Assembly: GCA_016933695.1 (NCBI GenBank)
Contig: JAFGAL010000030.1
Coordinates: 62,001-126,000 of the forward strand
Origin: Candidatus Zixiibacteriota bacterium
GTDB taxonomy: Bacteria > Zixibacteria > MSB-5A5 > GN15 > PGXB01
Length of the DNA stretch: 64,000 nt
Reading direction: 5' to 3'
Each line of letters opens with the position of its first letter. The first letter of the stretch is position 1. A model generated the notes under the pieces. That model saw only the letters and a program-made list of their open reading frames with translations. It did no database searches and was not told the DNA's origin. Positions 49,077-59,149 of this stretch are shown in pieces. A program made the position numbers and the translations under genes.

Positions 49077-52000
49077 ACAATGTATACTGCTGGGCTGCCT
49101 GGTTATCCTGACCATCGCCGTCGGATCGGTTTTCGCCGATGAGCGATCGCCGCTGGTATTGGAACGGTCCGGTTCCTATGAATATATTCGCGGTCTCGAT
49201 GCCGACACTATTTTTATTACCGATTCGGTGTTGTTCACTCTCGGCGAAGCCATGATTATGGCTGATCGCGCCATCTGGATCAAGGGACAGGCCGTTATTC
49301 TCGAAAAGGACGTCTATATTGAGGATTCGCTGTACCAGCTCTGGGCGGACAAAGTAACCTACGATATCAATGAAAACGCCTCACGCGCCGTCGGAGACGA
49401 AGTGATTCTGATTTCACTGGCCGATTCGGTCAAGGCGGTCGGCACCAATGCCTGGTTTGATCGCGACAGCCGTCTGTTCCGGATGCACGATCGCCCCATT
49501 ATGTCCCTGCAGTATCTGGACACCGCGCGCACCGTGCAGATCATCGCCAATCAGATTGTATATGACGGCGATGCCCGTATCGGCTATGCCGACGGTGACG
49601 TTTCCATCCGTCAAGCCGAAACCGAATCGCATTCCGGACGCGCCATCATGTATGCTCAGGACAACGTGCTGATCCTGCACGATGATCCCCGCACCCGTCG
49701 CAAGAACTCCGAGATTTCCGGCGATACCCTGATCTTTTACTCCAACGAACAGACTCTCGAACGGATTAACGTGCAGGGTAATGCCGTTGGTGATTTCTCC
49801 GAACCGAATCGGACCGATTCGACTCAAAACGACAAGTTTGATCTCACCGGCGGCGAACTGGATTTCCATCTGGTCGATGGCGAACTGGAACAGGTCCGCG
49901 CCGCCAAGCAGGCGTATTCATTCTATGCCCCGGCCCCCGGCGACAGTGCCGAAGTGATCGAGAATTACGCCTCTGGCGACACGATCACGTTTTATCTGGA
50001 AGAGGAAAACCTCACGGCGGTCACCGTCATCGGCGGCGCCGAGGGAGAATACCTGAACGGCAAAAAGACCGAGAGCGATTCCGGATTTGTCTTCACGGTC
50101 GATTCGGTGCAGTATTCCGGTCATGCCATCGATTACCGGATGATTGATTCAACCATCACACTGTCCGGCGCGGCCGGCGTGTCGAGCGCCGAAATGTCGC
50201 TGACCGCGGCCCGAATCGAATACCTGACCGCCCGTGATTTGGTGAAGGCCTACGATGATTCCGCAACAGTCGATTCGCATTTCGTCTATATCCCGGTAAT
50301 CCTCAACGACGGCTCCGATGAATTGTTCGGTTCCTATCTGGAATACTCGCTGGATACCGAGCGCGGATTGTTGCATCAGGCCAAATCGGAATATCAGGAG
50401 GCGTATTACCGGGGCAAAGATTTGTACCGTCACGAAAAAGAAGTGTTCTATGTCGACGGGGGAACCTATACCAGTTGCAATTTGGATAACCCTCATTTTC
50501 ATTTCTGGTCACGACACATGAAAATGATCCGGGGCGACCGTATCATCGTCCGTCCCGTGGTGTTTTATATCGAACAAGTCCCCATTCTGGTTTTTCCGTA
50601 CTATGTCTTTCCGATCAAACCCGGACGGCATTCCGGCTTCCTGACGTTTAAATTCGGCAATTTCGAGCGGGGTGACCGCTATCTGGAAAACGTGGGGTAT
50701 TACTGGGCCGCGTCGCAATACTGGGATTGCAGAGCCTGGCTGAACTATTATGAAGATTACGGCCTGAAATTCAACGGCAACGTTCGGTATAATGTCCGCT
50801 ACCTCTTGTCAGGAAGCGTCAGCGGTTCATATACCACCGATACGGAATACGATAACACCTATCAAAAACAGAAGGACATCCGCTGGAACGTCAACTTTGA
50901 TCACAGCCAAACCGTTTCACCGACATTCAGTATCAGGGCCAGCGGGACCTTCGTTTCGGATAAGAGTTTCTATACCGATTTCTCCAATGATCAGGATGAT
51001 CGGTTGAATCGCAACCTGCGCAGTCAGCTGTCGCTGTCGAAGAAATTGGGCAACGCCTCGATCAGCGCCCAGTTTATTCACACCGAGGCGCTGGATGCGG
51101 AATCCCGCACCGATAATCTGCCGACCGCGTCGATCTCGTTTCCGTCGCGGGCGCTGTTTGGCAGTCCCCAAAAAGATGCCGACGGCAACGAAAAACGGCA
51201 TTTCTATCACGATATCTACACCAGCTATAAAGTAAGTGTGAACAATTACAGCTCGCGTTCGACACTGGACGACAGCACCCGCACCCGCAAGGAGTTTTTA
51301 ACCATCCATCACTCTACTGGCATTTCCACGTCGTTTTCTCTGCTGAAATACCTGAAACTCGGATTAAGCGTCCCGTACCAGGAAACCTGGTACAAAGTCT
51401 TTGAAACCGACCAGAGTCTTGATGCCGGTATTGATGCTTCCGAAATCTATCGCCGCTATGCATACAGCGCCAGTGTCAATGCCTCAACCGACCTGTACGG
51501 AACGGTTGAACCGCATTTGGCGGGACTGGAAGGACTGCGTCATGTCCTGACACCGAACGTGGGGTTTTCCTGGTCACCGGCAATCAATAAAAACAATCTG
51601 CTGAAAACCTATACCGGTGCCGGTGGGGGAAGCAGTTCCGAAAGCAAATCAATGACCTTTTCATTGAAACAGCTGTTTCAGGCAAAAGTGAAGGCCGGGG
51701 AAAGTACCAAAACCCTCGACCTATTGACACTCACCAGCAGTTGTTCCTATAATTTCGAGGCCGAGGGGCAAAAATTCTCCAACGTGACCACCTCCGCGCA
51801 GACCAACCTGCTGAAATATATCACCCTGACCGGTTCGATGACTCACAGCCTGTACGAACCGAACACCGACAACCTTCACTGGTGGTCGCCGTATTTGCTG
51901 AATATCAGCGTGCGGAGCGGTTTCAACACCAGCGGATCGATCGGCACCTATACCACCAGGTCGCATTGCCATGGCCCGGAATGCGATGATAGCGGCATCG

Positions 52001-52338
52001 AAACCGCTGAACAGACCTGGCGTTTTTCGCTCAGCCATCAATATTCCGAATCCGGGAGGGGGAGCGGTTTTTATAAAACCCATGCCGTGAATTTCTCAGG
52101 AGAAATCGAGCCGACTCCCAATCTGCATATCTCCTACAGCCAATATTATGATGTCGCCAACCACAAAACCATCAGCCGCCGTATCGAAATCACCAAGAAG
52201 CTACATTGTTGGGAGGGTTCGTTTTACTGGATTCCCGACGGCTCCAACCGTGGATATTATTTCAGAATCAACGTGATTCAAATCCCCGATATCAAATTCG
52301 AAAAATCGGAGTCCGGTGTCAGAGGCGCGTTCTTCTAA
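49066..52338 (+). CDS. lptD: LPS-assembly outer-membrane protein LptD
   Basis: 1090 residues from a TTG at 49066 that overlaps the preceding stop. Signal peptide (CILLGCLVILTIAVGSVFA). The N-terminal ~480 residues are OstA/LptA-like beta-jellyroll repeats (e.g. ADRAIWIKGQAVILEKDVYIED and TLERINVQGNAVGDF). The C-terminal barrel begins around VFYIEQVPILVFPYYVFPIKPGRHSGFLTF, the classic LptD signature, and continues with alternating strands to the end. The extended jellyroll is longer than in proteobacterial LptD. It inserts LPS or a related lipid into the outer membrane. Its presence supports a diderm with LPS-type lipid. Confidence 0.9.
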   Translation: MIDKQCILLGCLVILTIAVGSVFADERSPLVLERSGSYEYIRGLDADTIFITDSVLFTLGEAMIMADRAIWIKGQAVILEKDVYIEDSLYQLWADKVTYDINENASRAVGDEVILISLADSVKAVGTNAWFDRDSRLFRMHDRPIMSLQYLDTARTVQIIANQIVYDGDARIGYADGDVSIRQAETESHSGRAIMYAQDNVLILHDDPRTRRKNSEISGDTLIFYSNEQTLERINVQGNAVGDFSEPNRTDSTQNDKFDLTGGELDFHLVDGELEQVRAAKQAYSFYAPAPGDSAEVIENYASGDTITFYLEEENLTAVTVIGGAEGEYLNGKKTESDSGFVFTVDSVQYSGHAIDYRMIDSTITLSGAAGVSSAEMSLTAARIEYLTARDLVKAYDDSATVDSHFVYIPVILNDGSDELFGSYLEYSLDTERGLLHQAKSEYQEAYYRGKDLYRHEKEVFYVDGGTYTSCNLDNPHFHFWSRHMKMIRGDRIIVRPVVFYIEQVPILVFPYYVFPIKPGRHSGFLTFKFGNFERGDRYLENVGYYWAASQYWDCRAWLNYYEDYGLKFNGNVRYNVRYLLSGSVSGSYTTDTEYDNTYQKQKDIRWNVNFDHSQTVSPTFSIRASGTFVSDKSFYTDFSNDQDDRLNRNLRSQLSLSKKLGNASISAQFIHTEALDAESRTDNLPTASISFPSRALFGSPQKDADGNEKRHFYHDIYTSYKVSVNNYSSRSTLDDSTRTRKEFLTIHHSTGISTSFSLLKYLKLGLSVPYQETWYKVFETDQSLDAGIDASEIYRRYAYSASVNASTDLYGTVEPHLAGLEGLRHVLTPNVGFSWSPAINKNNLLKTYTGAGGGSSSESKSMTFSLKQLFQAKVKAGESTKTLDLLTLTSSCSYNFEAEGQKFSNVTTSAQTNLLKYITLTGSMTHSLYEPNTDNLHWWSPYLLNISVRSGFNTSGSIGTYTTRSHCHGPECDDSGIETAEQTWRFSLSHQYSESGRGSGFYKTHAVNFSGEIEPTPNLHISYSQYYDVANHKTISRRIEITKKLHCWEGSFYWIPDGSNRGYYFRINVIQIPDIKFEKSESGVRGAFF

Positions 52339-52370
52339 GTCTCACGTCTGCACCACCCGCCAAACCCCCG

Positions 52371-52410
52371 TTATTACAGCTTTATTTGACGGTGTAATAA
52401 ATGTTTTTTG
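52371..52410 (+). terminator. AT-rich hairpin after lptD
   Basis: Perfect 8-bp inverted repeat TTATTACA (52371-52378) / TGTAATAA (52393-52400) followed by ATGTTTTTTG. It is terminator-like but weak; it could also be an operator for the HU gene. Confidence 0.4.
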
Positions 52411-52498
52411 TTGACATCATATAAGGTGACGGGCTTTTTTTTACATAGAAAAGTAGAGCAGTCATGAGTAAAACCCTTAACAGGAGAGGAATGGTAGA

Positions 52499-52774
52499 AT
52501 GACCAAGGAAGAAATGATTGCCAAGATTGCCACCGACGCCAATATTAACAAGCGTCAGGCATCGGATGCCCTCAACAGCTTTTTCGAGAACGTCACCTAT
52601 TCGTTGAAGAAGGGCAAAAAGGTCAGTTTTGTCGGATTCGGCACCTTTACCGTCAACAAAAGAAAAGCCAGAGTCGGCCGCAATCCTCAGACCGGCGCCC
52701 AGATCAACATCCCGGCCTCCAAAGTCCCGCACTTCCGCGCCGGAAAATCACTGCGTGAAGCGATCAAGAAATAA
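52499..52774 (+). CDS. HU-family DNA-binding protein (copy 2)
   Basis: 91 residues. Starts MTKEEMIAKIATDANINKRQ, with KVSFVGFGTFTVNKRKARVGRNPQTG (arm Pro retained), ending SLREAIKK. It is the more canonical HU of the two copies in the window. RBS AGGAGAGGAA. Monocistronic, bounded by hairpins on both sides. It bends and compacts DNA. Confidence 0.96.
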   Translation: MTKEEMIAKIATDANINKRQASDALNSFFENVTYSLKKGKKVSFVGFGTFTVNKRKARVGRNPQTGAQINIPASKVPHFRAGKSLREAIKK

Positions 52775-52797
52775 CGCCTCGCGCCGGCAAAGTATGA

Positions 52798-52824
52798 GGC
52801 AGAGCACCTGCTCTGCCTTTTTTT
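52798..52824 (+). terminator. Strong intrinsic terminator after HU copy 2
   Basis: GGCAGAGCA-CC-TGCTCTGCC followed by seven T. Confidence 0.92.
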
Positions 52825-52882
52825 ATGGTTGACCGGGTACGATTGGCAAAGTACTTTATTGGTTTGTGAGAGGGTAATTGAC

Positions 52883-55174
52883 ATGGCATCGCGCAAGAAT
52901 AAGAACGGAAACGGCGAAAAAAAACGCAAACTGCTGGGAATCCTGCTGATCCTCTTTGCGGCTCTTCTGTTTATTTCACTGGTGACGCATTCCGAATGGG
53001 ACGACCGTCGGATCACCTCGCAGGACAATCCTCTTAAAACCGCCTTCCGCAATCAGGTCGGCGTGGTTGGAGCGTACACCTCGTACTTGTTCTTTTTCTT
53101 TTTCGGGTGGCTGTCCATTTTTGTCCCGTTCATGCTGGTGCTGGGCGCTTTTCGTTTGCTGAATTTCTCCTGGCGCAAACGGATCAATCCCGCATTCTGG
53201 TTCGGTTGTTCCACCTGCATTCTGGTAACTCTGATGACCGATGTCTACCTGATTCACCATGCTGGTATGCCGATATCCTATCCCGATACCAACGGTGGAT
53301 ATCTCGGCTTTTATTTCTCGCTGTTCTTTATCAAGATCGTCGGTTCCGCAGGATCGTTTGTTATCCTCGGCACCGGCATCATCGCCTGGCTGGTGGTGCT
53401 GGGATACAAGTATACGGCGTTGACCGAACGTCTCGGTATGCCGTTTGCCCAGGCTTTGACCCATCTGGGAAACTGGGCGAAAACCATCCCGGGACGGATC
53501 TGGGAGTTTGTGCGAGACATTTTCCGTCGAGAATCACGTGAAGAGGAAGACTGGGAAGAGGCCCCTCGTCCGGCCTCACCGCCGCTGGAGCCGCTCGTTG
53601 CGTACTCCGTTTCCGGTGCATCGGAATACGATAATTCGGAATCGATTGAGGAAACGAAGCGGCAGAAATCCAAACGCAAAGTAACGATCGCCAAAAAAGC
53701 CGCACCGATCGGTATCGAAACCAAAGACTATAAATTCCCGGGACTTGACCTTTTGACCGACAATCCCGAACCGGGACTTTCAGTAAGTCCCGACGAATTG
53801 GCCTTTACGGCCCGCTCTCTCAAGGATACGCTGGAAACATTCGGCGTTCGCATTGAGGGCGAAATCGAAAAACATCCCGGGCCGGTAATCACCCGCTATG
53901 AATTCAAACCCTCGGCGGGAGTGAAAGTCCACCAGATTACCAACCTGTCCGATGATCTGGCGTTGGCGCTCAAAGCCCGGCGTATCCGTATTGTCGCGCC
54001 GATTCCCGGCAAGGCCGCGGTTGGGGTGGAGATTCCCAACCGCAATCCACGCATGGTTTATCTCAAAGATATCCTGGCGTCCGAACAATACGGCGATGCC
54101 CGCCTGCGTCTGCCGTTGGCGCTGGGAAAGACCATCTCCGGGAAACCGTTTGCCGCCGATCTGGCCAAAATGCCGCATCTGCTTATTGCCGGTGCGACCG
54201 GATCGGGGAAATCGGTGTGCATCAACGTGCTGATTACGTCGCTGATGTATCGTCTGCATCCGAAACAGCTGAAATTCATTTTTATCGATCCCAAAATGCT
54301 CGAGCTGACTATGTACGGCGGTATCCCGCATCTGGGACGCCCGGTGGTCACCAATCCCAAACGCGCCGAAAAAGTCCTGTCCGATGCCGTGGTCGAAATG
54401 GAAAAACGATATAAAAGACTGGCCGGGCAGGCGGTGCGAAATATCGAGGATTTCAACGCCCGACAGAAAAATGAAGACGACAAAATTCCCTATATCGTCA
54501 TCGTTGTCGATGAACTCGCCGATATGATGATGGCCGCCTCCTCATCGCGCATCGAAATGCTGATCACCCGGCTGGCGCAAATGGCACGCGCCGTCGGTAT
54601 CCACCTGATTCTGGCCACCCAGCGTCCGTCAGTCGATGTCATCACCGGCCTGATCAAGGCCAATTTCCCCGCGCGTATTGCGTTCCAGGTTGCCTCCCGG
54701 ATCGACTCGCGCACTATTCTCGACGGTAACGGCGCCGAGAAGCTTTTGGGCAATGGCGATATGCTTTATCTCGCCTCCGGTCAACCGGAACCGGTTCGTC
54801 TGCACGGTCCCTATCTTGCCGGACAGGAAACCGAAGGATTGGTCAAATTCATCGTCGACCAATTCCCGCAGATGGTTAGAGTCGAATCCGAACCGGATGA
54901 CGATGCGGAAGAGGTCGAGGACGCACTTGATCTCGATGACCCGATCTTTGTCGAGGCCGCTCAGACCGTGGTCCGGCACAAGCAGGGATCGGTTTCATTG
55001 CTCCAGCGCAAACTGGGAATCGGATATCAGCGTGCGGCGCGGTTGATTGACAAGCTGGAATCGGCCGGTATCGTGTCCGCCTACGACGGAAGCAAGGCTC
55101 GCGAGGTGCTGGTCGACAAAGCCCATCTGGAACAATTGTTGTCGGCACGGTCGCTGACTGATTTGAACTCCTGA
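52883..55174 (+). CDS. ftsK: DNA translocase FtsK
   Basis: 763 residues from ATG 52883 (GAGAGGG upstream); an in-frame start at 52829 lies too close to the terminator. N-terminal basic segment, then about four membrane helices to ~residue 200. An acidic/basic linker (~215-285) is much shorter than in E. coli. The motor has Walker A GATGSGKS at 437-444, Walker B IVIVVDELADMM and ATQRPSVDVITG. The C-terminal winged-helix gamma domain (GSVSLLQRKLGIGYQRAARLI) reads KOPS-type sequences. It moves chromosome termini during division. Confidence 0.96.
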   Translation: MASRKNKNGNGEKKRKLLGILLILFAALLFISLVTHSEWDDRRITSQDNPLKTAFRNQVGVVGAYTSYLFFFFFGWLSIFVPFMLVLGAFRLLNFSWRKRINPAFWFGCSTCILVTLMTDVYLIHHAGMPISYPDTNGGYLGFYFSLFFIKIVGSAGSFVILGTGIIAWLVVLGYKYTALTERLGMPFAQALTHLGNWAKTIPGRIWEFVRDIFRRESREEEDWEEAPRPASPPLEPLVAYSVSGASEYDNSESIEETKRQKSKRKVTIAKKAAPIGIETKDYKFPGLDLLTDNPEPGLSVSPDELAFTARSLKDTLETFGVRIEGEIEKHPGPVITRYEFKPSAGVKVHQITNLSDDLALALKARRIRIVAPIPGKAAVGVEIPNRNPRMVYLKDILASEQYGDARLRLPLALGKTISGKPFAADLAKMPHLLIAGATGSGKSVCINVLITSLMYRLHPKQLKFIFIDPKMLELTMYGGIPHLGRPVVTNPKRAEKVLSDAVVEMEKRYKRLAGQAVRNIEDFNARQKNEDDKIPYIVIVVDELADMMMAASSSRIEMLITRLAQMARAVGIHLILATQRPSVDVITGLIKANFPARIAFQVASRIDSRTILDGNGAEKLLGNGDMLYLASGQPEPVRLHGPYLAGQETEGLVKFIVDQFPQMVRVESEPDDDAEEVEDALDLDDPIFVEAAQTVVRHKQGSVSLLQRKLGIGYQRAARLIDKLESAGIVSAYDGSKAREVLVDKAHLEQLLSARSLTDLNS

Positions 55175-55197
55175 CAAACTGCGGTGTAAAACAACTC

Positions 55198-55797
55198 ATG
55201 ACACGGATAATCGCAATTGCCCTGCTGGTAATCCTTCCTGTCGTGGCAACGGCGACTGACGCCTATACCGCGTTGAAAACGCGGTTCGCCGCGGCCGCGC
55301 AGATTACCCTGGACGTCCTGATTACCGTCGATTCCGACATGTTCGGCACCGTCGACAGCGCCGACGGCGTCATATACATTGCCGCCGATGGAAGGTATTA
55401 TGCCAGGATTATCGATGATGTGTATCTTTTCGATGGAAAATGCATCTGGGAGTATTCCGCCGAGAATAACCAGGTTACCAAAGACTGTCTCGATGATGAC
55501 GAATATTTTAAAAGCAAGCTGTCGTTTATTAAAAACCTCGATCGTCATTATGAAGCTTCAACACTACGCCCCGATTCCTTATATATCCTGCGTCGTTTAA
55601 ACGACGAAGATAGCTCTCTGCCGGATTCGTTGAATCTGTCTCTTGCAGACAAGAACCTGTCGCGTATCAGTTATTATGATCTCAATAACGACCTCAACAC
55701 CGTCATGATCCAAAGTCAACAGTGCGATTCCGTTGTCACCGACAGCCTGTATCATATCACTATTCCGGATTCGACCGAAATCATCGTAGTGCCCTGA
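55198..55797 (+). CDS. LolA-like periplasmic lipoprotein carrier
   Basis: 199 residues. Signal peptide (IAIALLVILPVVATAT). The body is a LolA/LolB-type unclosed beta-barrel: RFAAAAQITLDVLI, GVIYIAADGRYYARI, then the strand-turn VYLFDGKCIWEYSAENNQVT. LolA binds lipoproteins released by LolCDE. Sequence similarity is faint by eye, so the call rests on pattern and neighbours (bamD and other envelope genes). It begins 23 bases after ftsK. Confidence 0.7.
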   Translation: MTRIIAIALLVILPVVATATDAYTALKTRFAAAAQITLDVLITVDSDMFGTVDSADGVIYIAADGRYYARIIDDVYLFDGKCIWEYSAENNQVTKDCLDDDEYFKSKLSFIKNLDRHYEASTLRPDSLYILRRLNDEDSSLPDSLNLSLADKNLSRISYYDLNNDLNTVMIQSQQCDSVVTDSLYHITIPDSTEIIVVP

Positions 55798-55802
55798 TCC
55801 GA

Positions 55803-57125
55803 ATGAAATTCTATATAAAAAAACTGGGATGTCCCAAGAACGACGTTGATGCCGACTACATTGCCGGCATGTTGATCGCCGACGGCCATACGCGGGTCGA
55901 TTGCGATGTCGATGCCGACGCGGTCGTGGTCAACACCTGTGGCTTTATTCTTCCCGCCAAGGAAGAATCCATCGCGGAAATCCTGTATTACGAAAAACTC
56001 CGCAAAGCCGGTGCCATCTTCCGCCTGTATCTCACCGGGTGTCTGTCTCAGCGATACGGCTCGGAGATACTCAAAGAAATCGATGGTGTCGACGGCATCT
56101 TCGGGATCGGCCAGCTGGAACAACTGCGACAGACAATACAGGCCGACTCGGCGATCAGGCTGGGCAATGGACTCGGCCAGGCCGTCGATTCGGGATATAT
56201 CGCCGGATCAAAGCGCTTTGTTGATACCATCTATCCCTATGAGTATCTGAAAATATCCGACGGATGCGATCGTTTCTGCTCCTATTGCGCCATCCCGCTG
56301 ATACGCGGGCGCTATCGCAGTCGCCCGCTGGATGACATCGTCACCGAAGCCCGTCTTCTGGCCGAACACGGGAAAAAAGAAGTGATTCTGGTCTCGCAGG
56401 AGGGAACCGCCTACGGTCGGGATCGCGGTGATGTTTCAGTCATCGACTTGCTTCGCGCCCTGGAGACAATCGATGGAATTGCATGGATTCGCCTGATGTA
56501 TCTTCACCCGGAATCTCTCACTGAGAAACTGATCGAATATATGACCGCATCCGAAAAAGTGCTGGGATATTTCGATATGCCGCTGCAGCATATCAATAAA
56601 CGCATCCTGAAAAAGATGAACCGGCGAATCACCCGCGACCGCATTGAACGCCTGATCACGACAATTCGCGACGCCTCACCGGACAATATCATCCGCACGA
56701 CGTTCATCGCGGGATTTCCAGGGGAGACGGATAAGGAATTCGACGAGCTGGAAGCGTTTATTGCTGATATCGAATTCGACCGCCTGGGCGTTTTTGCCTA
56801 TTCCTGCGAGGAAAACACCGCCGCCGCCGGATTTAACGATCAAATCCCGGATAAACTCGCGGAAGAGCGTCGCGACCGCCTGATGATGCTTCAGCAGCAG
56901 ATTGCTTTCCTGAAAAATATTGCCTTGATCGGTAGCACTCAACACGTTATTATTGACCAGTCCGACGACCGGAACGACGCTGTGGGACGAACCCGGGGAG
57001 ACTGCCCGGAAATCGACCAGAGCGTGATCATTCGCGGAAGAAAACTCGCCGTCGGCGATATGCTCGACGTCGAAATCACCATGGCCGAAGGATATGACTT
57101 GATTGCCGGGAATAAAGATCTATGA
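55803..57125 (+). CDS. rimO: Ribosomal protein S12 methylthiotransferase RimO
   Basis: 440 residues from ATG 55803; the extension to 55722 overlaps the lolA-like gene. N-terminal MTTase domain with KKLGCPKNDVDADYIAGM and NTCGF plus a third Cys in TGCLSQR. The radical-SAM cluster is CDRFCSYC, and the next residues, AIPLIRGRYRSRP, are the RimO rather than the MiaB version. C-terminal TRAM domain. It attaches a methylthio group to an Asp of ribosomal protein S12. ATGA overlap with the next gene. Confidence 0.94.
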   Translation: MKFYIKKLGCPKNDVDADYIAGMLIADGHTRVDCDVDADAVVVNTCGFILPAKEESIAEILYYEKLRKAGAIFRLYLTGCLSQRYGSEILKEIDGVDGIFGIGQLEQLRQTIQADSAIRLGNGLGQAVDSGYIAGSKRFVDTIYPYEYLKISDGCDRFCSYCAIPLIRGRYRSRPLDDIVTEARLLAEHGKKEVILVSQEGTAYGRDRGDVSVIDLLRALETIDGIAWIRLMYLHPESLTEKLIEYMTASEKVLGYFDMPLQHINKRILKKMNRRITRDRIERLITTIRDASPDNIIRTTFIAGFPGETDKEFDELEAFIADIEFDRLGVFAYSCEENTAAAGFNDQIPDKLAEERRDRLMMLQQQIAFLKNIALIGSTQHVIIDQSDDRNDAVGRTRGDCPEIDQSVIIRGRKLAVGDMLDVEITMAEGYDLIAGNKDL

Positions 57126-57772
57126 CGACCCTGAAACTGGACAGACTCGGGCTGTTCCTGTCGAAACCGCTGGCCCTGCTTTTTGTGCTGATCTACCTGT
57201 CCCAGTCGGTATTTATCATTATTCTGGTGCAGGATAAATTCGATCTCGAAAAACAGATCGAATTTCAGCGCAAACGGATCAGCGAGCTTGAGGAAAAACT
57301 GCAAATCCTGCAGGTCATCGAGGACTTCCAGATCGGATTCTCCGATCAGGAAAAAGCCGAACTGGTCAATGTCATCTCAACCGAATGCCGGAAATACGAC
57401 TATGACCCGATGTTTCTCATGGCGGTGATCCTGACCGAATCATCATTCAAACGCGGACAGGTATCATCCGTGGGAGCGCGGGGACTGATGCAGATCAGGC
57501 CGTTTGTGGGGCGGTCGCTGGCCGATAAAATCGGAATCGACTGGGAAGGATCCCAAACCCTGTTTCAGCCGGAGTTGAATATCCAGATGGGATCATTGCA
57601 CCTGTTTGAAATGATTCTTAAGTTTAAGGACGTGCGCAAGGCAATTGTTTCATATAATCTGGGGGAAACAGCCCTGCGAAGCCGGGTGAAGTTGAACGAA
57701 CCCCTTCCCAAATCGTTCCTGAACAAAGTCATGAGCAACTATGAAATGCTAAAGGAGAAATACCGGATTTGA
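57122..57772 (+). CDS. Membrane-anchored lytic transglycosylase (SLT family)
   Basis: 216 residues. An N-terminal membrane helix (~14-36) and a short coiled coil (~38-66) precede a small SLT domain: MAVILTESSFKRGQVSSVGARGLMQIRP with catalytic E106, and AIVSYNLGETALRS in place of the usual AYNAG. It is one of two lytic transglycosylases in the window, the other being the MltD-like protein at 19484. It sits between rimO and bamD with overlaps on both sides. Confidence 0.9.
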   Translation: MTTLKLDRLGLFLSKPLALLFVLIYLSQSVFIIILVQDKFDLEKQIEFQRKRISELEEKLQILQVIEDFQIGFSDQEKAELVNVISTECRKYDYDPMFLMAVILTESSFKRGQVSSVGARGLMQIRPFVGRSLADKIGIDWEGSQTLFQPELNIQMGSLHLFEMILKFKDVRKAIVSYNLGETALRSRVKLNEPLPKSFLNKVMSNYEMLKEKYRI

Positions 57773-58563
57773 AATACATACCTGTTATTATCGCCCTGAT
57801 GGTTCTGGCCGTGCTGACCATGTCGCTCGGGTGCGGCGGAAACAGGACCAAAGCTTCGGAAAACGCCCGGGTCCAGTTTGAACGGGCCATGAAGCAATAC
57901 GAAAAAGGAAAATTCCTCAATGCCATTGAGGATTTCCAGGTTCTCGTGTACAACTTCCCCGGTGCCGATTTCATCGACTCTGCCCAGTATTTCCTGGCGC
58001 ACTCATACTATGGAAACAAAGATCACGAAATCGCCGCCGTGGAATTCCAGCGTCTGGTCAACAGCTACCCGCAATCAGAACTCAGCGATGATGCTCAGTA
58101 CATGGCCGGCGTATGCTATGTGAAAAACACCCCGAAACACTACGGGCTGGACCAGGAGGATCTGAAACGTGCCATTACCGCACTCAACAATTTCATACTG
58201 GATAATCCCGAATCACCGCTGATCGAAGAAGCCCGCACCATGATTATCGGGGCCCAGACCAAACTGGCCCGAAAAGAATACGAAAACGGCGTGTTGTATT
58301 TCAAGGTTCTGGATTACACCGCCGCAAAGATATATTTCCAATACGTGATCGACGAATACACCGATACCGAATACGCTCCCAAGGCGCTGTTTAAACTGGC
58401 TGAAATCGAATACAGACAGAAAAACTATGCCGCCGCCTCCGAGCGCTTCAACCAGTTCATCAGCATCTATGAGAACAGCGAGTTGGTGCACGATGCCAAC
58501 GAATATCTCGAAAAAATATCGGAAAAACGGGAAACGTCCGATGTCGCCGGCGACGACTCCTGA
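57769..58563 (+). CDS. bamD: Outer-membrane assembly lipoprotein BamD
   Basis: 264 residues. Lipoprotein signal with lipobox SLGC (Cys ~22). TPR-like repeats of the BamD/YfiO type: FLNAIEDFQVLVYNFPGADFIDSAQYFLAHSYY, YPQSELSDDAQYMAGVCYV and YTDTEYAPKALFKLAEIEY. It starts at TTG 57769, 11 bases after AAAGGAG, and overlaps the preceding gene by 4 bases and nadD by 23. Works with BamA to fold outer-membrane barrels such as LptD. Confidence 0.9.
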   Translation: MKYIPVIIALMVLAVLTMSLGCGGNRTKASENARVQFERAMKQYEKGKFLNAIEDFQVLVYNFPGADFIDSAQYFLAHSYYGNKDHEIAAVEFQRLVNSYPQSELSDDAQYMAGVCYVKNTPKHYGLDQEDLKRAITALNNFILDNPESPLIEEARTMIIGAQTKLARKEYENGVLYFKVLDYTAAKIYFQYVIDEYTDTEYAPKALFKLAEIEYRQKNYAAASERFNQFISIYENSELVHDANEYLEKISEKRETSDVAGDDS

Positions 58564-59149
58564 ACGGCCCGGAAAATGGGGCATCATGGGCGGGATTTTC
58601 GATCCCGTGCATTACGGACACCTGATTCTCGCAGAATCGGCCCGCCAGGCCTGTGGTCTGGTCGGTGTCCTGTTCGTGCCGAGTCTTGATCCCCCGCATC
58701 GATCCGCCAAGCCGATTGTACCGTTTGCCGACCGTTGCACTATGGTCAAACTCGCCATCGAAGGTAATGACCGTTTCATCTTCTCCGATCTGGAAATCCA
58801 CCTGGCATCACCGGGATATACCCTGGCGGTGGTCGATTATCTCAGGCAAACCTATCCCAAACCCGAATGGCATCTCATTCTTGGCGCCGACAATATCGCC
58901 ATTTTCGATTCCTGGCATAAACCGAATGAACTGGTCGAACGCGTCAAAATCCTCGTGGGACAACGACCCGGAGTCGATGACGCTCTGAAGCAATCGGTAT
59001 GGTACGATCTGATCACGATATTTCCGATGCCGCTGATTGAAATCTCCTCGACCGTCATTCGCGATCGAATCAAAAAGAATAAATCCATTCGGTATTTATT
59101 GCCCGACGACGTGCGTCGCTTTGTCGAAACCCGGGGACTGTACCGATGA
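58541..59149 (+). CDS. nadD: Nicotinate-nucleotide adenylyltransferase NadD
   Basis: 202 residues from ATG 58541; sequence further upstream in this frame is shadow of bamD. Nucleotidyltransferase motif GIMGGIFDPVHYGHLILAE, substrate loop FVPSLDPPHRSAKP and the C-terminal ISSTVIRDRI. It makes NaAD from nicotinate mononucleotide in NAD synthesis. Overlaps bamD (23 bases) and polA (4 bases). Confidence 0.95.
   Translation: MSPATTPERPGKWGIMGGIFDPVHYGHLILAESARQACGLVGVLFVPSLDPPHRSAKPIVPFADRCTMVKLAIEGNDRFIFSDLEIHLASPGYTLAVVDYLRQTYPKPEWHLILGADNIAIFDSWHKPNELVERVKILVGQRPGVDDALKQSVWYDLITIFPMPLIEISSTVIRDRIKKNKSIRYLLPDDVRRFVETRGLYR

Noticed and set aside
52380-52450. Promoter for HU copy 2 at TTGACA 52411
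   Set aside because: No acceptable -10 lies at 16-18 bases; the nearby TATAAG is only 3 bases away.
55803-57125. MiaB instead of RimO
   Set aside because: The residues after the radical-SAM cysteines (IPLIRGRYRSRP) and the KLGCPKNDVD start match RimO better.
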